From: Bacteroidales bacterium | Lineage (GTDB): Bacteria > Bacteroidota > Bacteroidia > Bacteroidales > UBA932 | Length of the DNA stretch: 56,756 nucleotides | Direction of reading: 5' to 3' | Assembly (NCBI GenBank): GCA_015060225.1 | Contig: SUYX01000012.1 | Span: forward strand, 1-56,756 | Shown: piece by piece, positions 1 through 8,221 of the stretch | How positions within the stretch are numbered: position 1 is the first letter of the stretch | How the letters are laid out: each line of letters opens with the position of its first letter | Position numbers and translations under genes: made by a program | The notes under the pieces: model-generated | Databases searched by the model: none | What the model saw: the letters and a program-made list of their open reading frames with translations, nothing else | Told to the model about the DNA's origin: nothing

Positions 1-104
1 GTTGTACATCAATGCAAATCACGCAAGTATGTAGAAATCAGAACAGTTGCCAACTCATTACCTCGTTCTTGAACTTTCCGCATAAACTTTTTATTCTTAG
101 CGGA

Positions 105-764
105 TTATGAGATTATTCCAAATATAGAATATGTATTTTCCAATCCGTTTGTCCATGAATCCAAAATATATTTGTTCTTTAGGAACTTGTAGAACTTGTC
201 AGTATTCTTCCTGCCTAAAGAACTTACATTTCCCCACATTAGACTTATATCTGCAAAAAGGGAAAAATAATGGAAATACACCAAGTTATAAACAGGATCC
301 GACGGATTAATATAAAATGATTTCAGATTCTTGCGTCTATCATCTATCTCATTCAAAATGCTTCTTATAAGTTTTACAAAATACTTGTCTGATTTTATTT
401 CCTTTTCTTTCTTATACAAAAAGCACTTGATTGCTCTCTTTTCTATAATAAGGAGTATCTGGATTAATTTATAGAAGTAATCATTGCTGTCAGAAATTGG
501 CATTTCAATGATATTTTCCGCAACGCGTCTATTGTCCAACTCTGAATAATCAGTTCCTTTATAGATAGTGCAATTTTCCAGTTGTCTAAATTCTAAACTG
601 CCAAGAATATTGTTCAGTTCTCTATGGTTCTTTGACTCTACCTGAAGGCGTTTAGCCTGTCCCAGAAGAGTCATGTCCGGAAAAGGGTATTGTGGCCTGC
701 CATTAAATTTTTGCGCAAACGACTTGATACCCTGTAGAATGCTATAGGATAATGTAAGATACAT
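105..764 (-). CDS. Hypothetical protein, 219 aa
   Basis: I do not recognise this protein. It is rich in Lys, Asn, Ile and Tyr, has no signal peptide and no clear membrane segment, and is AT-rich relative to its neighbours. The middle (about residues 90-125) looks helical and basic. The start is the ATG whose complement ends at 764; no other start is obviously better. It lies downstream of the hpf terminator and is separated from it by about 75 bp, so it is probably transcribed on its own. The 104 bp before its stop show no recognisable gene. Low recognisability and AT-richness suggest accessory DNA, but no mobile-element gene is visible. Confidence that it is expressed is moderate. Confidence 0.5.
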   Translation of the reverse strand: MYLTLSYSILQGIKSFAQKFNGRPQYPFPDMTLLGQAKRLQVESKNHRELNNILGSLEFRQLENCTIYKGTDYSELDNRRVAENIIEMPISDSNDYFYKLIQILLIIEKRAIKCFLYKKEKEIKSDKYFVKLIRSILNEIDDRRKNLKSFYINPSDPVYNLVYFHYFSLFADISLMWGNVSSLGRKNTDKFYKFLKNKYILDSWTNGLENTYSIFGIIS

Positions 765-837
765 ATGTAAACGGGGATTTTATTCTCCTACAAAGATACT
801 ATAAATCCTGTTCTCCAGCAATCTGATTTTATAAAAA

Positions 838-864
838 TAAAAAGGGGGCTTCCCAGCCCCCCTG
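838..864 (-). terminator. Intrinsic terminator of the xerC-hpf transcript
   Basis: Read on the minus strand this is an AGGGGGGCT/AGCCCCCT-type stem with a short loop, followed by a T-rich tract (the A-rich run at about 831-843 on the plus strand). It lies about 35 bp after the hpf stop codon. Confidence 0.8.
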
Positions 865-897
865 CTAACAATAAAAAATGTTTATGAAACATCGGGC

Positions 898-1191
898 TTA
901 TTTGCCCATTTTTTTCTCCTTGATTTTTACTATCTGTTCCTTGAGAACATCCACGCAGTCAACTACTGCATCTTCAAATGTTGAGGCATTCTTCTCTATG
1001 AAAAGATCCTTGCCCGGCATGTTTACCCTTATTTTCACACATTTGTTTGCCGTGTCAGGCAAAAGGGTAAGGGTAACCTCGGCATTGATGATATCCTCAT
1101 AGAACTTGTCCAACTTCCCTACTTTCTTGTCAATGAATTCCAACAATTTAACGTCTGCGTCAAATTTTACCGATTGAACTCTGATATCCAT
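898..1191 (-). CDS. hpf: Ribosome hibernation-promoting factor, short HPF/RaiA type
   Basis: A 97-residue protein of the HPF/RaiA family. Members bind the 30S decoding region in stationary phase and promote inactive 70S or 100S ribosomes. The sequence opens with MDIRVQSVKFDAD, has the family's KKVGKLDKFYEDI helix near residue 25 and the KIRVNMPGKDLFIEK strand near residue 55, and ends in a Lys-rich tail. There is no C-terminal dimerisation domain, so it is the short form. Its ATG lies 1 bp past the xerC stop codon, so the two are very likely cotranscribed; hpf is last and is followed by a good terminator. The xerC-hpf order opposite rpsU is a familiar Bacteroidales arrangement. Confidence 0.93.
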   Translation of the reverse strand: MDIRVQSVKFDADVKLLEFIDKKVGKLDKFYEDIINAEVTLTLLPDTANKCVKIRVNMPGKDLFIEKNASTFEDAVVDCVDVLKEQIVKIKEKKMGK

Positions 1192-1192
1192 A

Positions 1193-2131
1193 CTAACCTC
1201 CTTTTTTAGCCCTTGGATGGGCGGTTAAATATATATTTTTCAGCTGCTCAAAGGAATTGTGGGTATAAACCTGCGTTGCCGCCAGCGAGGAGTGCCCGAG
1301 TACCTCCTTTATGCTGTTGAGTTCTGCTCCTCCATTCAAAAGATGTGTGGCAAATGAATGCCGGAGCACATGCGGCGAGATTTTACCTTCAACCCCCTTC
1401 AAAGAAGCCAATTCTTTCTTCACTACATTATTAACAAAATTCAGATACAACGGGGTACCCTTATCCGTTAAAAAAAATGCATCCGGAGTGTCAAAATCAA
1501 ACTCTTCCCTTCGTTTGTGTAAATATAATAAAATTTTTTCATATAACATACCTATCATAGGAATTTCACGCTCTTTATCCCCTTTTCCCACTATTTTGAA
1601 CAATTTTCTATGCAAATCAACCATCCCAATCTTAAGATCAGTCACCTCCTGACGTCTCATGCCGGTTGCATATATGAGAAGAACAATCAGCCTGTCCCTC
1701 ATTTTGGCAAAATCATCGGGAAACTCACCATTTATATACTCCTCCATAACCTCCTTCCTGTAGAACTGGGGGAGCATACGGCTCTCCTTGGGGCGTGGCA
1801 CCACTTTGGCCGGATTCTCTTTAAGTTTTCCCTTAAAAAAGAGCCATTTGCAGTATCCCGACAAGGCACTCAAGTGCAGGTTGGCACTCCTTGCCTGAAC
1901 CCCCTCCTCCCCCAGCAGATGGGCAATGTATCCCCTTATGATTTGTGAAGTGAGGCACTCCAGCCATTTGTCGGGAGAGAGATTGTGAAGATTTTCCTTA
2001 TCTGTCCCCTCCTGGCCATATACATATATATAATAGCGCACCAGGGCATCTTCATACAATGCCACCGTACGTGCCGAATACCTTTTCTGCACACGCAAAA
2101 ACTCAAGATACTCATCTATAGGGTTCTTCAC
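1193..2131 (-). CDS. xerC: Tyrosine recombinase, XerC-like
   Basis: A site-specific recombinase of about 312 aa, probably resolving chromosome dimers at dif. From the GTG at 2131 the N-terminal SAM-like domain begins at once (MKNPIDEYLEFLRVQKRYSA). The catalytic residues are present: Arg159 in ATGMRRQE, Lys183 in GKGDKER, His254 and Arg257 in SPHVLRHSF, His280 in LGHSS and Tyr289 in QVYTH. An in-frame ATG at 2200 would add 23 residues, but that codon sits in the rpsU -7 box on the other strand, and the GTG start matches family length. The frame stays open further upstream into antisense rpsU; I treat that as chance. It is cotranscribed with hpf. Whether it is XerC or XerD cannot be settled from one copy. 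Confidence 0.88.
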   Translation of the reverse strand: MKNPIDEYLEFLRVQKRYSARTVALYEDALVRYYIYVYGQEGTDKENLHNLSPDKWLECLTSQIIRGYIAHLLGEEGVQARSANLHLSALSGYCKWLFFKGKLKENPAKVVPRPKESRMLPQFYRKEVMEEYINGEFPDDFAKMRDRLIVLLIYATGMRRQEVTDLKIGMVDLHRKLFKIVGKGDKEREIPMIGMLYEKILLYLHKRREEFDFDTPDAFFLTDKGTPLYLNFVNNVVKKELASLKGVEGKISPHVLRHSFATHLLNGGAELNSIKEVLGHSSLAATQVYTHNSFEQLKNIYLTAHPRAKKGG

Positions 2132-2176
2132 TCTGTTGCTGCATTTTATATAATGTTGTAAATTTAGCAAAAAACT

Positions 2177-2207
2177 TTTGTCAATTTGAAAAGTTTGCAT
2201 ACTTTTG
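2177..2207 (+). promoter_or_regulatory. Bacteroidales-type promoter for rpsU
   Basis: A TTTG at 2177-2180 and TACTTTTG at 2200-2207 are separated by exactly 19 bp. This matches the Bacteroides -33 TTTG / -7 TAnnTTTG consensus and is the cleanest promoter in the window. Confidence 0.85.
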
Positions 2208-2220
2208 CAGTCCAAATAAA

Positions 2221-2227
2221 AAGGAGG
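2221..2227 (+). promoter_or_regulatory. Strong Shine-Dalgarno before rpsU
   Basis: AAGGAGG lies nine bases upstream of the rpsU ATG. Almost no other gene in the window has such a site. It fixes the rpsU start and is likely the autoregulatory element described for Bacteroidota rpsU. Confidence 0.85.
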
Positions 2228-2236
2228 TGGTTTAAG

Positions 2237-2428
2237 ATGATTATAGTTCCAATTAAAGAGGGTGAGAACATTGAGAGAGCTTTGAAAAAATTCAAAAGAA
2301 AATTCGAGAAGACCGGCATTGTTCGTGAGCTTAGAAACAGAAAGACATTCGTTAAGAAATCTGTAGCTAGAAGAGAGGAGATTAAGAAAGCTATCTATGT
2401 ACAGCATCTAAGACTTGATGAGGAATAA
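2237..2428 (+). CDS. rpsU: 30S ribosomal protein bS21
   Basis: A 63-residue bS21 starting MIIVPIKEGENIERALKKFK. It is basic throughout, with the RRELRNR-like and KKSVARREE helices typical of the family. Upstream in-frame codons exist, but the ATG at 2237 is set by a perfect AAGGAGG at 2221-2227, nine bases before it. That is striking in Bacteroidales, where most genes lack a Shine-Dalgarno sequence. In Bacteroidota, bS21 takes part in hiding the 16S anti-Shine-Dalgarno tail, and rpsU is known to keep a strong Shine-Dalgarno for autoregulation. It has its own promoter and terminator, so it is monocistronic. Confidence 0.96.
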   Translation: MIIVPIKEGENIERALKKFKRKFEKTGIVRELRNRKTFVKKSVARREEIKKAIYVQHLRLDEE

Positions 2429-2453
2429 TTCCGCATCAGTGTGTTATATATAG

Positions 2454-2485
2454 GATGGCATCCCTTATGGGTTGCCATCTTTTTT
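2454..2485 (+). terminator. Intrinsic terminator of rpsU
   Basis: The stem is GATGGCA/TGCCATC with an inner CCC/GGG extension and TTAT loop, followed by six T residues at 2480-2485. Confidence 0.88.
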
Positions 2486-2486
2486 A

Positions 2487-2494
2487 TACCTTTG
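2487..2494 (+). promoter_or_regulatory. -7 box for leuA
   Basis: TACCTTTG fits TAnnTTTG and sits 28 bp before the leuA ATG, just past the rpsU terminator. No good -33 TTTG is seen at the usual distance. Confidence 0.6.
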
Positions 2495-2521
2495 CATCCT
2501 GCAAATAATTACCATTACGCC

Positions 2522-4018
2522 ATGGAAAACAAGATTTATGTATTTGACACAACCTTGAGGGACGGAGAACAGGTTCCCGGATGTCAGCTTAACACAATTG
2601 AGAAGATTGAGCTTGCTCGTTCTCTGGAGATGTTGAATGTAGATATCATCGAGTGCGGTTTTCCTGCATCAAGCCCGGGTGATTTCAATTCTGTAGTTGA
2701 AATTTCCAAAAATGTCACTGAACCTGTAATATGCGCCCTCACCAGAGCGGTTGAGTCAGATATAGATGCAGCAAAAGAGGCACTTCATTACGCAAGGAGG
2801 AAAAGGATACATACCGGTATTGGAACAAGCGATTACCATATAAAATATAAATTCAACTCAACCCGCGAGGAGATTCTGGAAAGGGCCGCCAAAGCGGTGG
2901 GGTATGCAAGAAGGTTCACCGACGATGTGGAGTTCTATGCAGAGGATGCTGGGCGCACAGACAATGATTTCCTTGCAAAGGTGATTGAAACAGCCATTGC
3001 AGCCGGTGCCACAACCGTAAATATCCCCGACACTACAGGATATTGCACCCCTTGGGAATACGGGGAGAAGATCAGTTACCTTGTAAACAATGTACCAAAC
3101 ATACATAAAGCCATCATCTCCACCCATTGCCACAATGATCTGGGCATGGCTACAGCCAATACCATTTCAGGTATAATGAACGGTGCAAGACAGGTGGAGG
3201 TTACTGTAAACGGCATTGGTGAGAGGGCCGGAAATACCTCTTTAGAGGAGGTTGCAATGACCCTGAAATGCCGCAAGGACCTACCTTATTATACAGAGAT
3301 AAAACATAAGAACATATACAAGACATCAAGGCTCGTGTCAACACTCATGAGGATGCCTGTGCAGCCCAACAAGGCAATTGTGGGGAGGAATGCCTTCGCC
3401 CACTCGTCGGGAATACACCAGGATGGAGTGTTGAAGAACAAGGAGAGTTATGAGATAATTGACCCTATGGATGTGGGTATAAACGATTCCCTCATTGCCC
3501 TGAGTGCCAGAAGCGGACGTGCCGCCCTCAAGCACCACTACGAGCGTTTGGGCATAAATCTTACTCCCGACGAACTTAATGAAGCTTACAGGAAATTCCT
3601 GATGCTGGCCGACCGCAAGAAGGATATAAATGACGCCGACCTGAGGGTGATAGTTGGGGTAAACCGTAATGAGGCAACCCGCAGGATAAGGCTCAAATTC
3701 CTGCAAGTGATGTGCGGAAAGAACTCTGTACCAATGGCCACCGTAAAACTGAATATAGATGGTGAGATATGCCAGGCTACATCCAGCGGAAACGGTCCTG
3801 TTGATGCAGCTTTTACTGCGGTGAAGAAACTCATAAACAGAAAGATAGTAGTTGAAGAGTTCCTTGTGCAGGCCATTACACGTGGCTGCGACGATGTTGG
3901 AAAAGTACACATACAGGTTGAAAACCGGGGAAATACATATTATGGTTTTTCTGCCAATACCGACATTGTAACCGCATCTGTAGAGGCCTTCATAGATGCA
4001 ATCAGTAAATTTATCTGA
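2522..4018 (+). CDS. leuA: 2-isopropylmalate synthase
   Basis: A 498-residue enzyme that condenses acetyl-CoA with 2-oxoisovalerate, the first committed step of leucine synthesis. The N-terminal HMGL-like TIM barrel shows DTTLRDGEQ at residues 9-17 (metal and substrate binding), a central [11 protein letters not shown] and the metal ligands in [11 protein letters not shown]. The C-terminal third (from about residue 365) is the LeuA regulatory domain, which binds leucine in relatives. The length fits LeuA and exceeds that of enzymes lacking the allosteric domain. The ATG at 2522 was chosen because the conserved region begins four residues later; the frame upstream runs through the rpsU terminator. 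leuB, leuC and leuD are not in the window. Citramalate synthase is a less likely alternative. Confidence 0.93.
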   Translation: MENKIYVFDTTLRDGEQVPGCQLNTIEKIELARSLEMLNVDIIECGFPASSPGDFNSVVEISKNVTEPVICALTRAVESDIDAAKEALHYARRKRIHTGIGTSDYHIKYKFNSTREEILERAAKAVGYARRFTDDVEFYAEDAGRTDNDFLAKVIETAIAAGATTVNIPDTTGYCTPWEYGEKISYLVNNVPNIHKAIISTHCHNDLGMATANTISGIMNGARQVEVTVNGIGERAGNTSLEEVAMTLKCRKDLPYYTEIKHKNIYKTSRLVSTLMRMPVQPNKAIVGRNAFAHSSGIHQDGVLKNKESYEIIDPMDVGINDSLIALSARSGRAALKHHYERLGINLTPDELNEAYRKFLMLADRKKDINDADLRVIVGVNRNEATRRIRLKFLQVMCGKNSVPMATVKLNIDGEICQATSSGNGPVDAAFTAVKKLINRKIVVEEFLVQAITRGCDDVGKVHIQVENRGNTYYGFSANTDIVTASVEAFIDAISKFI

Positions 4019-4069
4019 GTCCAATATGCAGATTTTGTTATGGATAAGTTAAGATTCAGCAAATATTGC

Positions 4070-4077
4070 TATATTTG
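4070..4077 (+). promoter_or_regulatory. -7 box for the [FeFe] hydrogenase gene
   Basis: TATATTTG matches TAnnTTTG and lies 48 bp before the ATG at 4125. The -33 region is weak. Confidence 0.6.
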
Positions 4078-4124
4078 CAGCCTATTTTAGCATATTTTTG
4101 AAACAAAATACCTACTAACCTGAT

Positions 4125-5561
4125 ATGGCATTTACAAATAATGTTATGATTGTCCGCCACGGTCTGCTGGCAAAACTTGTAAGATTGTGGAGAGACGACA
4201 AATTAGTTGAAGAAATTGACAGGCTTCCAATTGAACTGAGCCCAAGAAAATCGAAGGTAAAAGGGCGTTGTTGTGTACACAAGGAGCGTGCTGTATGGAA
4301 ATACAAATCACTTCCGCTGCTTGGATTTGACATGACAGATGAGAAAGATGAACTTACTCCTCTTTCTTATTATGCACAGGCTGCAGTTACAAGAGAAAAA
4401 AACCTTAAGGAGGAGATTCTTACAGTAATAGACGAGGCTTGTTCTTCATGTGTGCAGGTAAACTATGAGATTACAAACCTTTGCCGTGGTTGTGTTGCAA
4501 GGAGTTGCTACATGAACTGTCCTAAGGATGCAATCCATTTCAAGAACAACGGTCAGGCCGAGATAGACCACGACAAATGTATCAGTTGCGGCATCTGCCA
4601 CCAGAGTTGTCCATACCATGCAATTGTATATATTCCTGTACCTTGCGAGGATGTTTGTCCGGTTAAGGCTATAAGCAAGGATGAGTACGGGGTTGAGCAT
4701 ATAGATGAGAGCAAATGCATCTATTGCGGAAAATGTATAAATGCGTGTCCTTTTGGTGCAATCTTTGAGATTTCACAGGTATTTGACATTCTTCAGAGCA
4801 TCAGACGTGGAGAAAAAGTTGTTGCAATGGTTGCACCGGCAATCCTTGGCCAGTTCAGCGAGCCTATAGACCAGATTTACGGTGCCATTAAGGCAATAGG
4901 TTTCTCAGATGTAATTGAGGTTGCCCAGGGTGCAATGGTAACTACAGAGAAAGAGGCTCACGAACTTGAGGAAAAACTTGAGGAAGGGCAGCCTTTCATG
5001 ACAACCAGTTGTTGCCCTTCATACATACAGTTGGCAAAGAAACATATTCCTGAAATTGAGAAATATATATCAACCACAAAATCTCCTATGTACTACACTG
5101 CAGAGATTGTGAAGGCTAAAGATCCTCAGGCAAAGACAGTGTTCATAGGACCTTGTATTGCCAAGAGGAAAGAGGCAACATATCATGACAATGTTGATTA
5201 TGTGATGACATTTGAGGAGTTGGGCTCAATACTGGACGGATTTGACATTGACGTAAACAAGATTGAGCCATACCCAATGGCTTTCGCCTCTGTTAAGGAG
5301 GCCCATGGTTTTGCACAGGATGGCGGTGTTACCCAGGCTGTTAAAGTATTCCTGGACAAAGCCAATCTGCAGGCCCTCAAGGTTGCAAATCTCAACAAGA
5401 AGAATATTGCAATGCTCAAGGTTTATGCCAAGACAGGGAAATGTCCGGCACCATTCATAGAGGTAATGGCTTGTGAAGGAGGTTGTGCTTCCGGCCCTTG
5501 TATAAGGACAGACAAGAACACCTCACAAAGGAGAATGACAGCAGAGTTGAACAAACGATAG
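4125..5561 (+). CDS. [FeFe] hydrogenase, short monomeric, group-B-like
   Basis: A 478-residue [FeFe] hydrogenase, expected to be cytosolic and to pass electrons between ferredoxin and protons. The H-cluster motifs are present: L1 TSCCPSY at 294-300, L2 GPCIAKRKEA at 342-351, and L3 EVMACEGGCASGP at 446-458. The 4Fe-4S ligands are Cys296/297, Cys344, Cys450 and Cys454, with Cys296 in the proton-transfer position. Two ferredoxin-type clusters precede it (CISCGICHQSCP at 152-162 and CIYCGKCINACP at 198-208), with further Cys residues at 106-132 and 174-178. GPC in L2 and GGCASGP in L3 differ from the MPC and GCxxGGG of group A and resemble group B. No maturase (HydE, HydF, HydG) is nearby. It has its own promoter and a strong terminator. 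Confidence 0.93.
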   Translation: MAFTNNVMIVRHGLLAKLVRLWRDDKLVEEIDRLPIELSPRKSKVKGRCCVHKERAVWKYKSLPLLGFDMTDEKDELTPLSYYAQAAVTREKNLKEEILTVIDEACSSCVQVNYEITNLCRGCVARSCYMNCPKDAIHFKNNGQAEIDHDKCISCGICHQSCPYHAIVYIPVPCEDVCPVKAISKDEYGVEHIDESKCIYCGKCINACPFGAIFEISQVFDILQSIRRGEKVVAMVAPAILGQFSEPIDQIYGAIKAIGFSDVIEVAQGAMVTTEKEAHELEEKLEEGQPFMTTSCCPSYIQLAKKHIPEIEKYISTTKSPMYYTAEIVKAKDPQAKTVFIGPCIAKRKEATYHDNVDYVMTFEELGSILDGFDIDVNKIEPYPMAFASVKEAHGFAQDGGVTQAVKVFLDKANLQALKVANLNKKNIAMLKVYAKTGKCPAPFIEVMACEGGCASGPCIRTDKNTSQRRMTAELNKR

Positions 5562-5568
5562 AAAATGA

Positions 5569-5611
5569 ATCCCGGGAAAGGCAAAAAAAAAAGCGTTCCC
5601 GGGATTTTTTT
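5569..5611 (+). terminator. Intrinsic terminator of the hydrogenase gene
   Basis: The arms ATCCCGGGAA (5569-5578) and TTCCCGGGAT (5596-5605) pair perfectly, followed by a run of T residues. Confidence 0.88.
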
Positions 5612-5624
5612 GATTTTAAAATTG

Positions 5625-5632
5625 TATATTTG
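5625..5632 (+). promoter_or_regulatory. -7 box for the met operon leader
   Basis: TATATTTG matches TAnnTTTG. Transcription would start at about 5637-5640, almost on the ATG of the leader ORF at 5639, so the leader peptide may be translated from a nearly leaderless RNA. Confidence 0.6.
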
Positions 5633-5638
5633 CATCAA

Positions 5639-5698
5639 ATGCAAGGAAACCTTCATATCATTCAGATTTCTTCTTATGTGATGCGAATGCATCGCTAA
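5639..5698 (+). CDS. Putative 19-aa leader peptide of the met operon
   Basis: A short ORF (19 codons plus TAA) between the -7 box and metY. Its last codons read Val-Met-Arg-Met-His-Arg, with Met codons at 5681 and 5687. These codons overlap a set of competing hairpins (5680-5712). The genes downstream make methionine precursors, so a Met-sensing attenuation peptide is plausible. The evidence is position, Met codons and hairpins only; no homology is claimed. Bacteroidota are known to use leader-peptide attenuation, for example the Bacteroid-trp RNA. Confidence 0.4.
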   Translation: MQGNLHIIQISSYVMRMHR

Positions 5699-5712
5699 GA
5701 TGCTGCATTTTT
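5680..5712 (+). promoter_or_regulatory. Putative attenuator hairpins before metY
   Basis: GATGC (5680-5684) can pair with GCATC (5689-5693), or that GCATC can pair with GATGC at 5699-5703. A longer fold, AATGCA (5686-5691) with TGCATT (5704-5709), ends in a T run and looks like a weak intrinsic terminator. The folds are mutually exclusive and overlap the end of the leader ORF. Confidence 0.4.
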
Positions 5713-5805
5713 CCATTTTAGAATAATCTTGGGCCGGGAGCGCAGGCTTATTCATCCGACAAAAAGACAATACACCTTACATTAACCGCATAATACACCA
5801 TTATT

Positions 5806-7089
5806 ATGTCCAACTATAAATTTGACACGTTACAAGTGCGTGCCGGGCAGGAGCCCGACCCTACTACAGGAGCATGCATCACTCCTATATACCAGACATC
5901 CGCTTATGCATTCCGGGATGTAGAACACGGCAAAAGCCTTTTTGAACTGAAAGAGGCCGGAAACATATACTCACGATTGGGCAATCCCACTGCAGAGGTG
6001 CTTGAGAACAGGGTAACCGCCCTTGAAGGGGGTACAGCAGCGGTATCTGCTTCCAGCGGCATGAGCGCCCAGTTCCTGACAATTTCATCAATATGCAATG
6101 CCGGAGACAACATAATAAGTTCAATGGCCCTTTATGGCGGCACTTTCAACCAGTTCAAGGTTACACTGCCAAAACTGGGAATAAACATAAAGATGTCAAA
6201 GTGTACAGATGCACAGGAGATAGAGAGCCTGATAGATGAAAACACAAAAGCCATTTATGTGGAGACCATTGCAAATTCAGATTTCTCAGTACCTGATTTT
6301 AAAATGCTGTCAGACATCTGCAGGAAACACAAGATACTTTTCATAGTTGACAATACATTCGGATGTGCCGGTTATGTATGTTCCCCAGCAGAACTTGGGG
6401 CAAACATCATCTGCCATTCAGCAACAAAATACATTGGGGGACACGGCAATTCACTTGCCGGAATGGTGGTTGACTGCGGAAACTTCGACTGGTTTGCCAG
6501 CGGAAAATACCCCCAACTCACAGAGCCATGCGCCTCATACCATAACATAAAGTTTGCAGAACATTTCGGGAATACTGCCTTTGCTGCATATGTAAGATGC
6601 GTAGGATTGAGGGACTTCGGCTGCTGCCTCTCCCCTTTCAATGCGTTCCTTATCCTTACCGGATGCGAGACACTTTCCCTCAGATGCCAGAGGGTTTGCG
6701 ACAACACCCTTGCATTGGCCAAATGGCTTGAGAAACATCCTATGGTTGCAAGAGTGAATTATCCCGGACTTGAGAGCCATCCTTCACATGCAAACGCACT
6801 CAAATATCTGCGCAACGGCTTTGGAGGTGTCCTCACTGTAGACCTAAACGCCAGCAGGGAAGATACAGGCAAGTTTGTGAACAACCTCAAACTGTACACA
6901 TTGCTTACCAATTTGGGGGACAACCGTTCACTCATCTCCCACCCTGCCACAACAACCCACGGCCAGTTGAGTGATGAGGAACTTTTGAGTATAGGAATCA
7001 CCCCAGGAACACTAAGAATAAGCCTTGGAATTGAAGATATTGAAGATCTCATAGCTGATTTCCAGCAGGCTCTTGATTCAATAGAATAA
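5806..7089 (+). CDS. metY: O-acetylhomoserine aminocarboxypropyltransferase
   Basis: A 427-residue PLP enzyme of the Cys/Met metabolism family. It makes homocysteine directly from O-acetylhomoserine and sulfide. The PLP lysine is Lys208 in HSATKYIGGHG. Other family marks are IYSRLGNPT near residue 54, EGGTAAVSASSGMSA near 74 and VDNTFGCAGY near 181. Length and the HSATK context favour MetY over MetB or MetC. It opens a co-directional run metY-metX-thrA-asd with gaps of about 11 bp, so it is very likely the first structural gene of one operon. Upstream lie a -7 box, a leader ORF with Met codons and hairpins. The neighbour metX supplies its substrate. Confidence 0.93.
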   Translation: MSNYKFDTLQVRAGQEPDPTTGACITPIYQTSAYAFRDVEHGKSLFELKEAGNIYSRLGNPTAEVLENRVTALEGGTAAVSASSGMSAQFLTISSICNAGDNIISSMALYGGTFNQFKVTLPKLGINIKMSKCTDAQEIESLIDENTKAIYVETIANSDFSVPDFKMLSDICRKHKILFIVDNTFGCAGYVCSPAELGANIICHSATKYIGGHGNSLAGMVVDCGNFDWFASGKYPQLTEPCASYHNIKFAEHFGNTAFAAYVRCVGLRDFGCCLSPFNAFLILTGCETLSLRCQRVCDNTLALAKWLEKHPMVARVNYPGLESHPSHANALKYLRNGFGGVLTVDLNASREDTGKFVNNLKLYTLLTNLGDNRSLISHPATTTHGQLSDEELLSIGITPGTLRISLGIEDIEDLIADFQQALDSIE

Positions 7090-7100
7090 ACTGCAGGAAA

Positions 7101-8210
7101 GTGGAAAAAAGATTATTCAAATACGACAAACCTTTTTCTCTTGAGTGTGGAGATGCCATTGAAAACCTTGAAATATGCTACCATATTTCAAAGGAGTTTG
7201 GCAGCACACCCCAAAATGAGAAAAAGGTTATCTGGATTACACATGCACTTACAGCAAATTCAGACCCATGTGACTGGTGGGATACCCTTGTAGGGGAAGG
7301 TAAATTTCTGGATCCCAGAAAATACACCATAATCTGTGCCAATATCCTTGGCTCATGTTATGGCAGTACCTCCCCCTGCTCCATAAATCCGGCAACCGGG
7401 AAACCTTACATGCTGGATTTTCCAAAAACCACAGTAAGGGACATAGCACAATGCCACAACCTCCTTCTGGAGCACCTTGGCATAGAGAAGATAGACCTCC
7501 TCACAGGAGGGTCCGTAGGTGGATTCCAGGCATTGGAATTGAGTATCCTTTATCCCGACAAAGTAAAGAACCTTGTACTCCTTGCTTGCAACAGCCGCTT
7601 TACCCCATGGGGAAGCGCTTTCAATGAATCCATGAGGATGGCACTGCATGCAGATCCTACTTTTGAAGAGCAGGAGTATACAATTTCCAGGGAGTGGGAA
7701 GATTTCTCAACCAGAAGGATAAATGGAAAGAGCAATATAATGAGGGGAGAAAAGGTGGTTCCGGTTGGAGGCAAAGCCGGCCTTGCCGCTGCCAGGTCAC
7801 TGGCCCTCATCTCCTACAGAAGTTTTGAGGGTTACAACACAACCCAATATGAAAGTGACGATGACTGCATATTCCCACAGAGGGCCGGATCATACCAAAG
7901 GTACCAGGGGAAGAAACTGGTTGACCGGTTTGATGCCTACTCTTATCTGAGCATGCTCAATCTGACAGACAGCCACAATGTAGGACGCAACAGGGGTGGA
8001 GTGGAAAACGGCCTTAAAATGGTAAAGGCAAACACTGTATGTGTAGGGATTGACAGCGACGGCCTGTTCCCTACAATTGAACAGAAATATATGGCAGAGC
8101 ATATCCCCGGTGCAAGATACAGGGAAATAACATCTGCATTCGGCCATGACGGATTCCTCCTTGAGTGGAAACAGATAAAGGAAGTTATAGAGAGTGAGAA
8201 ACTTATTTAA
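7101..8210 (+). CDS. metX: Homoserine O-acetyltransferase
   Basis: A 369-residue alpha/beta-hydrolase that transfers acetyl from acetyl-CoA to homoserine. The nucleophile is Ser138 in LTGGSVGGFQ; the acid and base are Asp320 in IDSDGLFP and His349 in AFGHDGF. The first codon is GTG at 7101, eleven bases after the metY stop, and the conserved region begins directly after it; no better ATG is available. The product feeds metY, and its substrate comes from the homoserine dehydrogenase domain of the next gene. Some MetX-like proteins use succinyl-CoA; sequence by eye cannot exclude that. Confidence 0.93.
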   Translation: MEKRLFKYDKPFSLECGDAIENLEICYHISKEFGSTPQNEKKVIWITHALTANSDPCDWWDTLVGEGKFLDPRKYTIICANILGSCYGSTSPCSINPATGKPYMLDFPKTTVRDIAQCHNLLLEHLGIEKIDLLTGGSVGGFQALELSILYPDKVKNLVLLACNSRFTPWGSAFNESMRMALHADPTFEEQEYTISREWEDFSTRRINGKSNIMRGEKVVPVGGKAGLAAARSLALISYRSFEGYNTTQYESDDDCIFPQRAGSYQRYQGKKLVDRFDAYSYLSMLNLTDSHNVGRNRGGVENGLKMVKANTVCVGIDSDGLFPTIEQKYMAEHIPGARYREITSAFGHDGFLLEWKQIKEVIESEKLI

Positions 8211-8221
8211 CAGTAAGAATT

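Noticed and set aside
1-104. A gene running into the window's left edge
   Set aside because: Too short to support, and no recognisable protein.
5640-5805. SAM or cobalamin riboswitch before metY
   Set aside because: I could not match SAM-I, SAM-II or cobalamin consensus blocks; the GGGCCGGGAGCGCAGGC stretch only resembles a cobalamin box superficially.
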